This document shows positions 23,570 to 35,167 of a stretch of DNA of 64,000 bases, in pieces. The notes under the pieces are model-generated. The model was not told where the DNA came from. It worked only from the letters and a program-made list of their open reading frames with translations, and made no database searches. How positions within the stretch are numbered: position 1 is the stretch's first letter; every line of letters starts with the position of its first letter. This stretch comes from Sodiomyces alkalinus F11 (lineage: Eukaryota; Ascomycota; Sordariomycetes; Glomerellales; Plectosphaerellaceae): NCBI RefSeq assembly GCF_003711515.1, contig NW_021167083.1, positions 1,376,481 through 1,440,480 of the forward strand, given 5' to 3'. The translations under genes and the position numbers were made by a program.

Positions 23570-25400
23570 TTATATTCCCGACCCTAATCACTAGTTAAAC
23601 CGTAGTTACCTAGCTTTAGGGAGCTAGAAGATCTATTAGCTAAAGAGAATATACAGCTTAAATAAGAGAAATAAGAATAGTAGGCTCGTAAATAAGAGTG
23701 TTAGTGTTAACGATAGCTATACGATTAGTTAAAGAACGTTCGGTAGTAATATACCGATAATATAGCCGCTACTTAATAGCAGGCGAATAATGCTAACGAT
23801 TCTAGTTAGGCGACTATATATTTATATCCCCTACCCCTAACTCCTAGTAATTTAGCTATACCCCCGCCTAATATACCTATAGTATCTAGTTAGGCTTTAT
23901 AGCCCTACTAATCTATTTAAAATTATTAACTTATTCCCGTCTAGATAGCCGCTACTCTATAGCCGACTATTTCGGAGAACCCTGCTTTTTCGAAACTTAA
24001 TATACTAAATCCCTATTTTCCCGCTATTTCGTGGGCTTAATATAAATCTTTTATTACGCAGATATAGCAGATTCGTATTATTAACCCTACTCTTAATAAT
24101 AATACTAACCGTATTATTTTTACTATATAATGCCTCGTACCCTCTTTACGATAGGATTATAACCTAGAAGCCGACCGATGGTAGCCTAACGGTAGGCTAT
24201 CTTAGGACGAATTTTTAGCTTAGCTCCGCGATTAGATACTAGATAGTAATACTCGAGTTTTATGGGCGGTTTAATTTATATTCTATAAGGACTTATAGCA
24301 GGGTCCCCGTTAATCCTATAATAATTTTAAAGCTAAGTAGCGATTACTCGAATCCGAGCTCCCTATTCCCCTACCGGAGATTATCGGTATTACTTCTATA
24401 ATTACGAAATTACGAGATAATTTACGCCCTTAGATTATACTAGGCGGCTTACCTATAACGTATCGTAAATTAGATTAACGGGCTAGATAGGCCGAATTAG
24501 TTCTTACTAAAAGTGGTAAATACGTAGTTAACTACTAGTCGCATAATAATCGTTCTTAACGTTATAGTCGTAATAACGACTTCCGAGGAATTAAGCGTTC
24601 CTATAATAACGCTGCTAATATTACCACTACCTAATAGTAGAATACTTAGCCTATTTCCGCACCTCTAATTCATCGTCCTATTAGTAAGATCACTTATTTT
24701 AAATATCGTGCGAAGGGCTATTACACTAATACTTACCCGTAAAGACGTTCTTTTTTATCTAGTTAATAGTAGACTACTAGTTAATCTAACTAAACCTCCT
24801 CCTACTATTAGCTCTAACACTATCCTTATCCCTGCCCGTATTATAGAGTTATATAATAATAACGATTAGGAATTATCCCCGCTATAGCTAAGTATTACTA
24901 GCTCTACTATAAAGGTTAAATTTAGTCTACAGCGGGGTAAAGGATAGATTAAGATCCTAGCTTTACTTAATAGTAGTATAGAATTTAGTCTAATCGACTA
25001 TTCTCTTTTAGGAGCTATTAGCGGCTTAGCGGCTAGCCTAGTATAGAATCTCTTTCAGACTTTAGGTAAAACCGATATCCAGATTCGGACTTACGGCACT
25101 ACTATTATACTTTTTAAGGCGACCGATAGTTAGTCGGTTACTAAACTATAGAAAGAGGAATTTCGAATTATTAATATTAATACAAATATAAAACATAAAA
25201 TCATTCTAGGCGGTACTTAGCTCCACGCCGTTAACCCTACTATTAACTAGCGGACTAACGAGTGGATCTACCCTTTATCCCCTAATTATTTTTCTCTTAT
25301 CTCTATACCGAAGCAGATTTATTCGGCTAAACGTAATACGCGTTATGCTATTATTTTATCTATAAACGAATATCTTTCTTCTTTACCACGGATTAGCAGA
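23570..25400 (+). pseudogene. Nested element gag (RIP remnant)
   Basis: The frame starting near 23620 (ELEDLLAKENTQ-like coiled-coil, reading stops as Gln) runs through a Gag core (FITQIQQIRIINP, PLPEIIGITSIITKLR). It reaches a CCHC zinc knuckle at about 24695-24736 (pattern CFKCRAKGHYTNTC with Cys/His now Tyr). A protease-like stretch follows. The start codon cannot be fixed. Confidence 0.7.
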
Positions 25401-27635
25401 GTTATATTATCGGCTACTTAATAGGAGGAGCCTAGTAATCTAACTATTAATTCTAATATTTCTCCCTATTTACGTAATATTCCTACTATTTATCACGAGT
25501 TTAAAGATATTATTAATATTAATCGAGTAGCGTTACTTCCTAGTCACTAATAATAGGATTATACTATTTAACTAGAGGATAATAAATACCTATTATTTAG
25601 ACTAATTTACTCTTTATCTAATACTAAGCTATAAGTCCTCCGCGAATATCTTACTAATATTTTAGGTAATCAGTGGATACGACTCTCTTATAGTCTAGCT
25701 AACGCCCCCGTCTTATTTATTCTAAAGAAAAATAGTAAGTTACGTTTATATATCGACTACCACGCCCTTAATAAGATTACTAGGAAGGACCACACTCCCC
25801 TACCGTTAATCAGCGAGATACTCGACCGTTTAATTAAATTAAAAATCTATAGTAAATTAGACCTTAAGGATACTTATTATCGACTTCGAATTAAGGAAGG
25901 TGATAAATAGAAAACGGCTTTTCGCACGAAATATAGTTACTTCGAATATCTTATTATACCTTTTAGACTTACTAATACCCCCGCTACGTTTTAACGGTAT
26001 ATTAACTAAGCACTCTCCGGTCTTATTAACACTATTTATATCGTTTATTTAGATAATATCCTTATCTATAGTCGTTCTCTTACTAAGCACTGGCGGTATA
26101 TTAAGTAGGTCCTACGTAGATTACGCGAATAGGACTTATACGTAAACGCTAAAAAATATAAATTTAAAATTAATAAAGTAGACTTCCTAGGGTTCCGCTA
26201 TAGTCTAGCGGGTATTAAGATAGACCCCGATCGTGTGGATACGATTATTAATTAGCCACAGCCTATAACTATTCGCGAAATTTAAGTCTTTTTAGGATTT
26301 ACGGGGTTTTACCGGCGTTTTATTTATAACTACTCTAAAATTATACGACTATTCACGGACTAATTACAGATTAGCGGCTATATACTAGCCGAACCACCGG
26401 AAGATTTTTATCGTACTTTTAAATAACTTAAGGATACTTTTCTTTCTATATCCGTTTTACGATATTTTAACCCCTTATTACTAATACGCCTTAAACCTAA
26501 TACTTTTAATTTTACTATTAATACTATCCTGAGTTAACTAAAGGACCGCGTTTAGCGCCTGATTACTTTCCTTTCACGTAAGCTTAAAGGCGCTAAATTA
26601 AAGTATACTACTCCGGATACATACCGAGCTTATAGCTATTATAGAAGCGTATCGCTATTAGCGTTACTACTTACTCTATAGCGCCTCTACTATTAATATC
26701 CTAACGGACTACCTTGATTACTAGACGCTATTAGATAAACCTAAGCTTAGTAGTAAATATATACGCTAGCTTAACGAATTAGGCACTTATAATATTCGTA
26801 TTATTCACTAACCGGGTAATAAGAACTCTGCCGATAATCTCTTATAAAATCCTCTCTATCTTCCCACTTCTAATAAACGTCTTATTACTACTTAGGAGGT
26901 ACTAGATAATTTTATATCTAAATTTCGAGTAGTCCCCGCCCGAGCACCGGATAACTAATAGCTACCTAATATCCCTAATAATATTCACTAAGCTTAAAAA
27001 GAAGATAATTTTCTTATTTCCAGTAGATAGTTAATAGTTAATCAGCGAGAGCCTAATCTATATACCCGTGGTACCGATAGTCTTATTCGATTCCGCGGTA
27101 AGGTCTACATTCCTCGATCTTCTAAGCTTTAGTTAATAATCCTTTAATTATACTATAATAACCCGATTATAGATTATTAGGGAATTATAAAGATATTAAA
27201 ACGAATTTAATAATCTTTTTATTAGCCTAGAATATTAACGGATATTCGTTAGTAGGTACCTAGCTACCCTCTTTATTAATATACTAAATCTCGCACTTAT
27301 ACTCCTTATAGCGAATTAGCCCCTTTACCTATTCCGACCTAGCTATTTCAATAAATTTCAATGGATTTTATTACCGGCCTACCACCTATTAAGTGGCCGG
27401 GGGGTAAGTAGAAAGATACTGTTTTTATAGTTATCTATAGACTAACTAAATATTCCCTTTTTATTCCTACCTCTAGTAAGCTTATAGCTAAGGGGTTAGT
27501 GACTATCTTATAGCACTATATTTTTAAAGTGTATAGTCTACCCGACGGTATTATCTCCGACCGTGAAAGTCTTTTTATAAGTGCTTTTTAGCGCACGCTA
27601 TACGGCTTACTATAAGTTAAACGCCGCCTTTCCAC

Positions 27636-27835
27636 TACGTACTACCCGTAGACTAATAGCTAAACCGAACGTATTAACTAAATTCTCGAGTATTACCTTC
27701 GCTCCTACGCTATATAATAATAAGATAATTNNNNNNNNNNTACGTACTACCCGTAGACTAATAGCTAAACCGAACGTATTAACTAAATTCTCGAGTATTA
27801 CCTTCGCTCCTACGCTATATAATAATAAGATAATT
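27636..27835. repeat. Two identical 95-bp copies around the assembly gap
   Basis: 27636-27730 and 27741-27835 are identical base for base and differ from the surrounding degree of decay. This is the pattern of two contig ends that overlap but were not merged. Removing one copy and the N run restores one continuous integrase frame. Confidence 0.9.
27731..27740. other. Assembly gap (10 N)
   Basis: Ten N between two identical 95-bp sequences. The gap is probably artificial, with a true length of minus 95 bp. Confidence 0.95.
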
Positions 27836-28719
27836 AGGTTAATCTTTTAGACCTTACCGAATTTATATATAATACGTTATAGTATTCCGCTACTCGTTAT
27901 TCACCCGCTAAGGCCCTAATAGGTTATAACCCGCGCGGCCCCTATACTCCTATACTATAAGTTAAACGGCCCTTTGCGTTAGTAGAAAAGAGAGTAAAAT
28001 AACTATCTCTTAACTATATATTAATCTATAAGTAACTATTACTTAGTAATCGGGTAATAGCTAACTATTATAACCGTAAACACACACTAAAGGAGTTTTA
28101 TTTACACAATAAGGTTTTAATATCTACTAAAAATATAAAAATTACACGCCCGAGTCGAAAATTATTATATAAATATATTAGCCCTTTCGAGATTATTAAG
28201 GTGATAGGTGATCACCGGTTAGCTTATAAGGTCGACCTTCCTAAGTATGTCCGGATTTATAACGTTTTCTCTATTAGTTTGCTCGAGCCTTTTAATTAAG
28301 ATAGCCGTGGAGCGCCGGCTAAGCAGCTATTAGATATTAAAGGTAAAGAGGAGAATGAGTTTAAGGTTAAAAGGATTTTAGGTATACGCTAGAACCCTAA
28401 GCGCCGCTACCGCGAATTTCTTATTAAGTAGGAAGGTTATCCTGTAGAAGAAAATACTTAGGAACCTAAGTTATATCTCTATAAAGATTTAGTTACGGAG
28501 TACCTCTCTAATCAGGCAACTGCTAATTTATAGTTATTAGTGGTGTAGTAATATTACTATTTCACTAAATTAACTACGTTCCTTTATATTATTATTTTAC
28601 AGCTAATAATCTCCTCGCCTATTTACGGTCTTTTCATTATTACCAGCCGCTATTTACGGACTTTATATTAAAGTAAAATATATATAACTGCTAAGTCCTA
28701 GTTATTTACCTCTTAGCTA

Positions 28720-28905
28720 ATAATCTAAACCTAAAGGCTATATTTCTTCTACCTAGTCTAAACCTAGTAACGATCTTTATATTCTAGTCTAAACCCAGAC
28801 ACTAATCTTCTATTAGGTAGCAGATATTCGTACGCTATCTACACTTTTTTTAGTTCCGGTCTAAACCCGGTACTTTTTATCAGTCTAAACCCAATAAACC
28901 CGACT
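28720..28905. repeat. Five dispersed GTCTAAACC-type short repeats
   Basis: Copies of the core TCTAAACC(C/T) occur near 28723, 28758, 28788, 28859 and 28885, at uneven spacing of about 26-70 bp, just downstream of the chromodomain. No function is known to me. They lie in what should be the 3' untranslated part of the nested element. Confidence 0.6.
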
Positions 28906-29091
28906 CTAACTAACCGAGGGTCACCCCTTAATCCACGATATTATCGAAGTTATAATACCTACCCTTATAATAACTAATCAGTAATAGGTTATAAGTCAGG
29001 AATATAAGGGGAATTACCCACCTATTAATCACTAGCGGGGATACCCTTATTATCTTCCTTATCTATAATATCGCTATAGTTATTATTTATC

Positions 29092-29106
29092 GGAAGAGGG
29101 GGGGGG
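29092..29106 (+). other. Orphan polypurine tract
   Basis: GGAAGAGGGGGGGGG followed by TATAGATAC, which would be TGTAGATAC before RIP. It looks like a polypurine tract next to an LTR start, but lies 2.2 kb before the matching 3' LTR, and no copy of the following sequence is seen upstream of gag. Confidence 0.4.
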
Positions 29107-29787
29107 TATAGATACTAGAGTAATAACGGTAGTCCTACTATTAGTAACGGCCTGATTACTTAATTTCTTTAGTTAATTCCTAAATTTCTATATATTTATT
29201 AGTTCTGCTATTATAAGCTAACTACTAGTTAACATATAATGATTTTAGTAGTCAGGGACTTTTATCTATCCCGGAGTGCCCTAACAAAAGATACTTAGGT
29301 ATTGGTATACTTATTTCGTTTTTCTTATAGTATTAATAATTATCGTAATATATTAGTAACCGCTATACTACTACTAGCCTACCGCTTAGCTATAATTAAC
29401 TACTGCTAAACTTACTCTTAGCGCTCCTCTTCTAACTTAGCAGCAGGACGCTTCTAACCTAATAGCTATATCTTCTTATAGTTTAATACACGCTTACCCA
29501 GGTGCTGTAAATATTATAGCTTACTCTATTCTATTTTTAGAAATTATTACCTAATAGCTAACCCGCGGGTATATACCTTTAAGCTTATATCCGCCTTATA
29601 TTAATATTATTTAATTATATCACGGAGACGTATAATTTTATCTAACTATATATATAGTATCTAAAATTAGTTAGTAGTGGAATAGCTATAGACTAGCCGA
29701 TATACCTTTATACAGGGCTTTAATCCCTGTCCTATATAATATATATATTTAAGCGAGGCCGCTATTATACTAAGTTAGTAGCTAATC

Positions 29788-30268
29788 ACCTATTACCCCC
29801 TATTCGACGACTTTACTTATAATCTCTATAACTAAACGAAGGAATTTAACTACTACTAGGGTGCCACTTTATTATCCGACTAACACACCGCATGCACGGA
29901 ACTAGAAACGGATTATATCTCTATTCTGCGGGCGGATATAAAGTATACGCCCGGGATATCTTAACTAGTCTATTATTACCTAACTCGACCGTCCTATTAT
30001 TTCTAGTAGTGGAACTATTATTCAAATTACCGATATTATTATTATTCCTATTAATAACGTTATAGCCAGTCTACTACGGACTACTAGGTGTTTCTCCACT
30101 AACTAAACTTAGGGGCGCCGAGGTATTATTATTTTCTATATCCGTACCTTAAGTATTAGACGCTTTACCGTTAGTCCCCTATTAAGTGCCTATAGTACTA
30201 TTCTTCTTAGGATAAGGCTTCTTAGAAGTTTTTACCGCACCACCACCACGACTTCCCTTAGGAGGTAT
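29788..30268 (-). pseudogene. Antisense decayed frame inside the nested element
   Basis: On the minus strand about 160 codons read as a basic, low-complexity protein starting (M to I)PPKGSRGGGAVKTSKKPYP, with Asn/Thr/Ser-rich middle and a CMRC cysteine pair near 29890. Its stops (TAA, TAG) fall where Gln would be expected. It lies between the chromodomain pol and the 3' LTR, in opposite orientation to pol. Function unknown; it may be an antisense ORF of the element or captured DNA. Confidence 0.4.
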
Positions 30269-31312
30269 AGTTATCCTACAGCTAATTAGCTATCACCTAT
30301 ATTCCCACTATAAATCTAGACTACTATAAATCTAGAGGCACTTATAGAGCTCGGTAAATATTCACCTAACTATAACCCTTCTCTATTAATCTATTTTATA
30401 TTAGTTTCTATCTAACCGCTATCCAGCTATTACTCTCCTTCGAAGTTAATTCTAAATTATATATACCGATAGGAGACTCGTAACGAAAAATAGACTTACA
30501 TATACTAAAAACAAAAACTGTATACACGTTAGCCACCAGTTAGCCCTCTTCTAACCCGCCACCTCTTCTGCCCTAGCCCCGGCTATATAACGCTGCCTAT
30601 AGACTCTTATAAATAGGGGGGGGAATACTTATAACCTCCTTAGGGAGCCTGAAGAGGGGAAAAAGAAGAAGAAAAGGAAAAGAAGCCTGTAGCCGAAAAG
30701 ATCCTCTATATAATAGTAAGGCCCTACTTATCGTGCCTGCTATTTTACTATTCACGTATAAAGGGATAGGCACGCCTTTATTACCGGTGACACACTTTCC
30801 TATTCACGGAATAAATAATACAAACGCGTTTAATAAACGGAGAGATATTAGCTATTTAATAATACTACTACTATCTAATAGTAGGTAAATAGCTACTTTA
30901 AACTTTTATTTTATACCTATTATTATAAAAGGATATATCCCTTATAGACTTATTTTTTATAATAAACCTATGAACCATTGTCTGATCAACGGTTAGCTAC
31001 CTATAATAGTTCTTTCCACGCCCTTATATATACCTAAAATAGTATACTTTATAAGGAATTTTCTCTTTATTCTCTTCCCCTAGAAATATCCTCTAGTACC
31101 ACTGTTTAAGGTTAGGATATATTTTAAGCCTTTGGCTCCACCGATACTTAATAGTGGATTACCTATGGCTTTATTTTCTTTAAGCTCCGACCCACGTATT
31201 ACCGATAGTATTATTAACCTACTCGCCTTACCCGATAATCACTACCCACCCTACGGATACTCCGTAACTAGCTATAGCCTAAGGATAGGCCTTATTCTAG
31301 AAAGGGGTAGCC

Positions 31313-31622
31313 TGTTAGGTATAGGATATAAGGAAGACTTAGGAGGTACTAGGATATAGTAGTGGACTACGTAGTGGACTACCGGCTAACTAATAAATGG
31401 ATATTTATTATATAAGACGGGGAGCTAGACTATTCTAGAAGGAAGGGGTTAGCGATTATCTCTCCTCTACACTACTACCTACCTTTAAGATACTCTTCCT
31501 ATTAATCACTAGTTAACTTATAGTTGGCCTCCCCTTATATAAGACTACGATCCTTATCTATCACTCCCTATCATCCTCTGGTCCTTATCCCTTCGGGGTA
31601 GACCTATATTTCCTTCTTGATA
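31313..31622 (+). repeat. 3' LTR of the nested chromovirus (310 bp)
   Basis: Begins TGTTAGGTATAGGATATAAG and ends CTTGATA. It pairs with 22809-23118. The sequence AAAGGGGTAGCC before it may be the polypurine tract. Followed by target duplicate AGGAG. Confidence 0.88.
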
Positions 31623-31949
31623 AGGAGAAACACCTATAAAACGTAATCGATAAATTACTACTTTAGATATCCTAACCTATAACCACACTACTCGAAATAA
31701 ACCCCGCCTTTAAATAACGTATCGTCTCGGGATATAGTAAAGATCTATTCTAGAGAACCACTATATAGATAATTTATAATAATAACGAATAGGATATAAA
31801 TAGAGCTAGAATCCTATTCGAAGTCCGCCCGGATATATTTATTTAGCACCTATCAGATAGCTTACCCCGACTCTATATACCCTGAACCTATTAGGCTTAG
31901 ATATTTAAGTCTATTTATAACGGCAATCACTTAGGATACGCTAAGTTAA

Positions 31950-32920
31950 GCTAATTCCTAAATTAATTCTATATCTATAGGGGATATAAGGAATTCAGAG
32001 AGTATCTAGCTATATACCCGATATACAAAACACACTAGAAACTATATTATAAACCCTATAGTAGTCTATAACCTATTATTCCCCCACCTTACCCTTACTA
32101 TATAATATTAATTAACTTTATTCTCGCACTACTATTATCGGATAAAGGATATAATACGGCTATAGCCATAGTGGATAAGTTCTCTAAAGAGCTAAAAGTT
32201 ATACTAGGCTCTAAGAATTATAGTGCCGAAGACTAAGCAGATAAGCTTATTAATAACTTATTTAACGCTAATTAGGGTCTCTCTAAATTTATTCTCTCGG
32301 ATCAGGATCCTAAATTCCTCGTATAGGTCTAAAAAAGGATCTAATAACGGCTTAGGACCACGCTACTATATACTATAGCATACCACCTATAAATAGATAG
32401 CTAAACCGAACGCATTATATAGATTATCGAATCGGCGCTCCGCGGGTATATCCACTTATTATAACGTCCAGAACGATAGGAAAAAGCTATTCCCCGCCTA
32501 TAGTTCGAGTATAATATAACCAGGTCAGTAACTACTAAGTATAGCCTAATAAAGATTATTAAGGGATTTACACCGAATAATATTATATCTACTATAGTCG
32601 GCTATCCTAATACGCCTCCGATAATAAGAATAGAAGCAGCCGATACGATTATAGAAGCCGTAATATCGATAAAACGATATTACGACCGCCGTTATATAGC
32701 GAAATTCTTTAATAAGGGTTCTAAAGTATACCTCCGACTATATAAGGGATATTCTATCCCCTTATCTTATATTATAATAACGAAGCTCGGCTAATAATAC
32801 GCCGGTCTATTTAGAATTCTCAAACGTATCGGACGTTTAGTATATAAGCTTAATCTGCTATAGACGTGGAAGATCTATAACGTTATATCGGTAGACTATC
32901 TCGAACCAGCATAAATAAAT
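31950..32920 (+). pseudogene. Outer element integrase (RIP remnant)
   Basis: The continuation of the outer pol after the nested insert. Recognisable integrase core: LLSDKGYNTAIAIVDKFSKE near 32130, DKLINNLFNAN, KFILSDQDPKFL near 32290, TERI and IIESALRGYIHLL near 32410-32460, then PNNIISTIVGYPNTPP and a C-terminal SH3-like part ending DYLEPA near 32910. TAG/TAA stops throughout. Confidence 0.8.
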
Positions 32921-33463
32921 ATATACGGGCGGACACTACCCCCTATCCAGCCACTTATCGCCGAAGAGCTTCCTATTAATAGGATTATTATAATCGATAA
33001 TAAATATCAGGATAGACGGTAGTATTTAATCCGGTTTAAGAACCTCCTACTAGAGCATAACTAATAGGTTACTCGAAATATAATCCTTAAGTAGCCTAAC
33101 GCTATATAGTTATTAAGCGTCGAAAAGCTCCCCTAATAACTACTTAAATAATATTAATAACGATAGGGAAGGCACGTAACGGCGGCCCACCTATCATGAC
33201 TTCTACGATATTACACCTACCCTGGCTTCCTATATATTCTCTCTATTTTTAACTATATAAAACTAGAATCTTATTCTATTACTAGAAACTTTTATATATA
33301 CTATTCCCTATTTATTTCTTCCTAACTCTAACCACCCTTTAATAGTTAATCGTCGCCTAGTAATGAGGTATCCTATTACCTATTTATAGATATTACGTAA
33401 ATAGCTTACCTAGTCTATTATCTATATCTCTACTATAATTTTAATCAGAATCCACGGAGCATT

Positions 33464-34860
33464 ATGAATATAAATAATCCGGGTTAGTCGATCCAGTATA
33501 GTATCCTATATACGCTAGGTCCCCTATATAACCGTAATTCTATAGGTATATACCTAGTTCTCCTATTAGAGGGCGAGTGTAAAGAAATGTATAACCACTT
33601 TAAGGAGGATATTAATATATACCGATCGGCACTTATACAGGTTTAGGGTATTAGCGAGGACTAGGTCCGCGAGGGCCGTTAGGCCGCGAAAGAAAGGCTG
33701 CTCTAGGCCTACACCACCGTAATAAATAGCGGTATTTAGCTAGCTACTTTATTCCCTTACCCCGGATAACTTATACTTACTCGTGCTTAGGCTAGCGGAT
33801 ACGTAGTCACGCTTATACCTAGAGTCACGTATTTAACTTCCGTCCTTAATAGCTAGCGACTCTATATACCTAGCGATATTATTTAGGCCGTGATTAATAC
33901 CGTACCACGCCTACTTAAGATTCCCCCTTAGGAAAGATTTAATCCCCGCTATATTATCGTTATAGAATATATTACTCGACACCTTGCTCGTTAGCTTTAT
34001 AGCAATAATCCCCCTATATCCTATATCACTTTCGATATAGTCTTTACTATATCTAATAAGGCTAGGCAGAGAACCGACTAAAATAATGCCGAGCAGGATA
34101 TATAATAGGCTAACCGGTCTATAATAACTGATAACGGAACCGTAACTACCGATAATACCACGTAACACGAATACACTAATACTATAATATCCACGGAAGT
34201 ATTTATATAGATAGATACCTAGTTACTCCACGTAGCCTACACTAAGTAACTTAACCGATATATAGTATATAAAAACCGCACGTTATATCTTAATAATACC
34301 TAGAATATTAATAAAGTCGGTAAATAAATCTATAAGTATATTACTAAGGGCGAGAAACAGGTCCTCTAAGGTATACATATATAGCATATATAATTAGTAT
34401 AACTCACCTAGACCTAATACCGTGAATATAACGAGAAAATCGTAGATCTAGCCTATACTACCTAGGGTATAATAGGCCGATACCAGGAAGATTCCCTTTA
34501 TATAATCTATAATAGATATATTACTAATCAGAAACTAGATAATAATAATAGTAACCTCCTCGTATATATCCAGAATAACTATTAGGAACTAATGAACCGT
34601 CTATAAGCTAATCACTAATAGCTAATAAGCTAACTAGAGGCTAATAACCGCTAATATATAAACGCCACTAAGGATTAATAACGTTAAATCACGTAGGCTA
34701 TCGTAGCGCTTAACGATAAAATTCGATAGCTCCGCTAAACCGTTTAGGGTAAAACGGATATCGATACTAGTTAAATTATTAAGCGTAACCGTAGTATATA
34801 ACCGATTAATCTTAAACGCTGTAGTATATAACTATCACTATATACACTTAATTACTTTAT
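33464..34860 (+). pseudogene. Extra decayed reading frame between integrase and 3' LTR of the outer element
   Basis: From ATG at 33464 one plus-strand frame can be followed for about 460 codons with only TAG/TAA interruptions and no TGA. Legible segments include MYNHFKEDINIYRSALIQV near 33580 and ISYITFDIVFTISNKAR near 34020. The C-terminal part (about 34570-34760) becomes a Gln/Asn/Leu-rich coiled-coil if stops were Gln. Standard fungal Gypsy elements have nothing of this size here. It may be an extra structural ORF or captured sequence. I recognise no family. Confidence 0.4.
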
Positions 34861-34980
34861 AATTTATAATAGCTTTACGTTATATAACCGGGAAATAGGA
34901 TATTCGGGAACTAAGAGAACACGTGATATAGGGTAGCTTTCTTTATAACGAGGATATTATTATATTTCGGGGGGCCTATA

Positions 34981-35162
34981 TATAGCGAGAGCCACACCGA
35001 CGTAGTCACGTGACCACCAGCCACACTATAGCGATACACCCTCACCCATATCGGGATAGCATACGTTCTAGATAGCTAGTTAGAGGGTTCTCCTATACAT
35101 CTACAGTTTACACCATATCTTGATCGCACCGTTTATGCTACTAGTCCTGCACCATCCTTACA
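34981..35162 (+). repeat. 3' LTR of the outer Gypsy element (182 bp)
   Basis: Starts TATAGCGAGAGCC (TGTGGCGAG in the 5' copy) and ends CCTTACA, followed by the target duplicate ACTTC (35163-35167). It carries 20 bp (about 35030-35049) missing from the 5' LTR. It retains many CpA sites, so RIP damage fades here. Confidence 0.88.
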
Positions 35163-35167
35163 ACTTC
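35163..35167. other. Target-site duplication ACTTC (right copy)
   Basis: Identical to 17482-17486 immediately left of the 5' LTR. The pair defines the outer element as one complete insertion. Confidence 0.85.

Larger units (their letters stand above)
25550..28530 (+). pseudogene. Nested element pol: RT, RNase H, integrase, chromodomain (RIP remnant)
   Basis: RT: APVLFILKKNSKLRLYIDY near 25710, LDLKDTYYRLRIKEGD, and YxDD altered to YLDNILIYS near 26045. RNase H: LTDYLDY near 26705. Integrase: ISMDFITGLPP near 27355, then the SDRESLF and TTYYPQTN segments around 27560-27660. A chromodomain at about 28352-28500 reads FKVKRILG...KRRYREFLIK.EGYPVEENT.EP. The assembly gap at 27731-27740 and its duplicated flanks lie inside the integrase. 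All domains are broken by TAG/TAA. Confidence 0.85.
22809..31622 (+). mobile_element. Nested Ty3/Gypsy chromovirus, RIP-inactivated, with 310-bp LTRs
   Basis: Both LTRs are 310 bp (22809-23118 and 31313-31622). Target duplicates are AAGAG (22804-22808) and AGGAG (31623-31627), differing by one RIP-type G-to-A change. The order inside is gag with zinc knuckle, RT, RNase H, integrase and C-terminal chromodomain on the plus strand, then about 2.8 kb without sense pol. It was inserted between RNase H and integrase of the outer element, so it is younger. Full of TAG/TAA stops. The chromodomain places it in the chromovirus branch, which is common in fungi and targets heterochromatin. Confidence 0.88.
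17487..35162 (+). mobile_element. Outer Ty3/Gypsy LTR retrotransposon, RIP-inactivated, interrupted by a nested element
   Basis: Complete element with 5-bp target duplications ACTTC at 17482-17486 and 35163-35167. The LTRs are at 17487-17648 and 34981-35162. Order on the plus strand: gag-like region with a C2H2 finger (to about 20040), retropepsin (DTxCSVTLINR near 20255), reverse transcriptase (about 21270-21990), RNase H ending PGKDYIVPDVLSRL near 22670, nested element 22809-31622, integrase (about 31950-32920), extra frame (33464 to about 34860). PR-RT-RH-INT order defines Gypsy. Nearly all stops are TAG or TAA at places where Gln or Trp is expected, CpA/TpG are depleted and TpA is in excess, as RIP produces. 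A G-rich purine tract lies just before the 3' LTR. Without the insert and its duplicated target site the element is about 8.86 kb. Confidence 0.9.

Noticed and set aside
27581..27850. 89-codon open frame with an internal X run
   Set aside because: It exists only because of the N gap and the duplicated 95-bp contig ends, inside a dead integrase.
17487..35162. A CRISPR-like or satellite array in the AT-rich block
   Set aside because: No regular repeat-spacer pattern; the block is fully explained as nested LTR elements with RIP.
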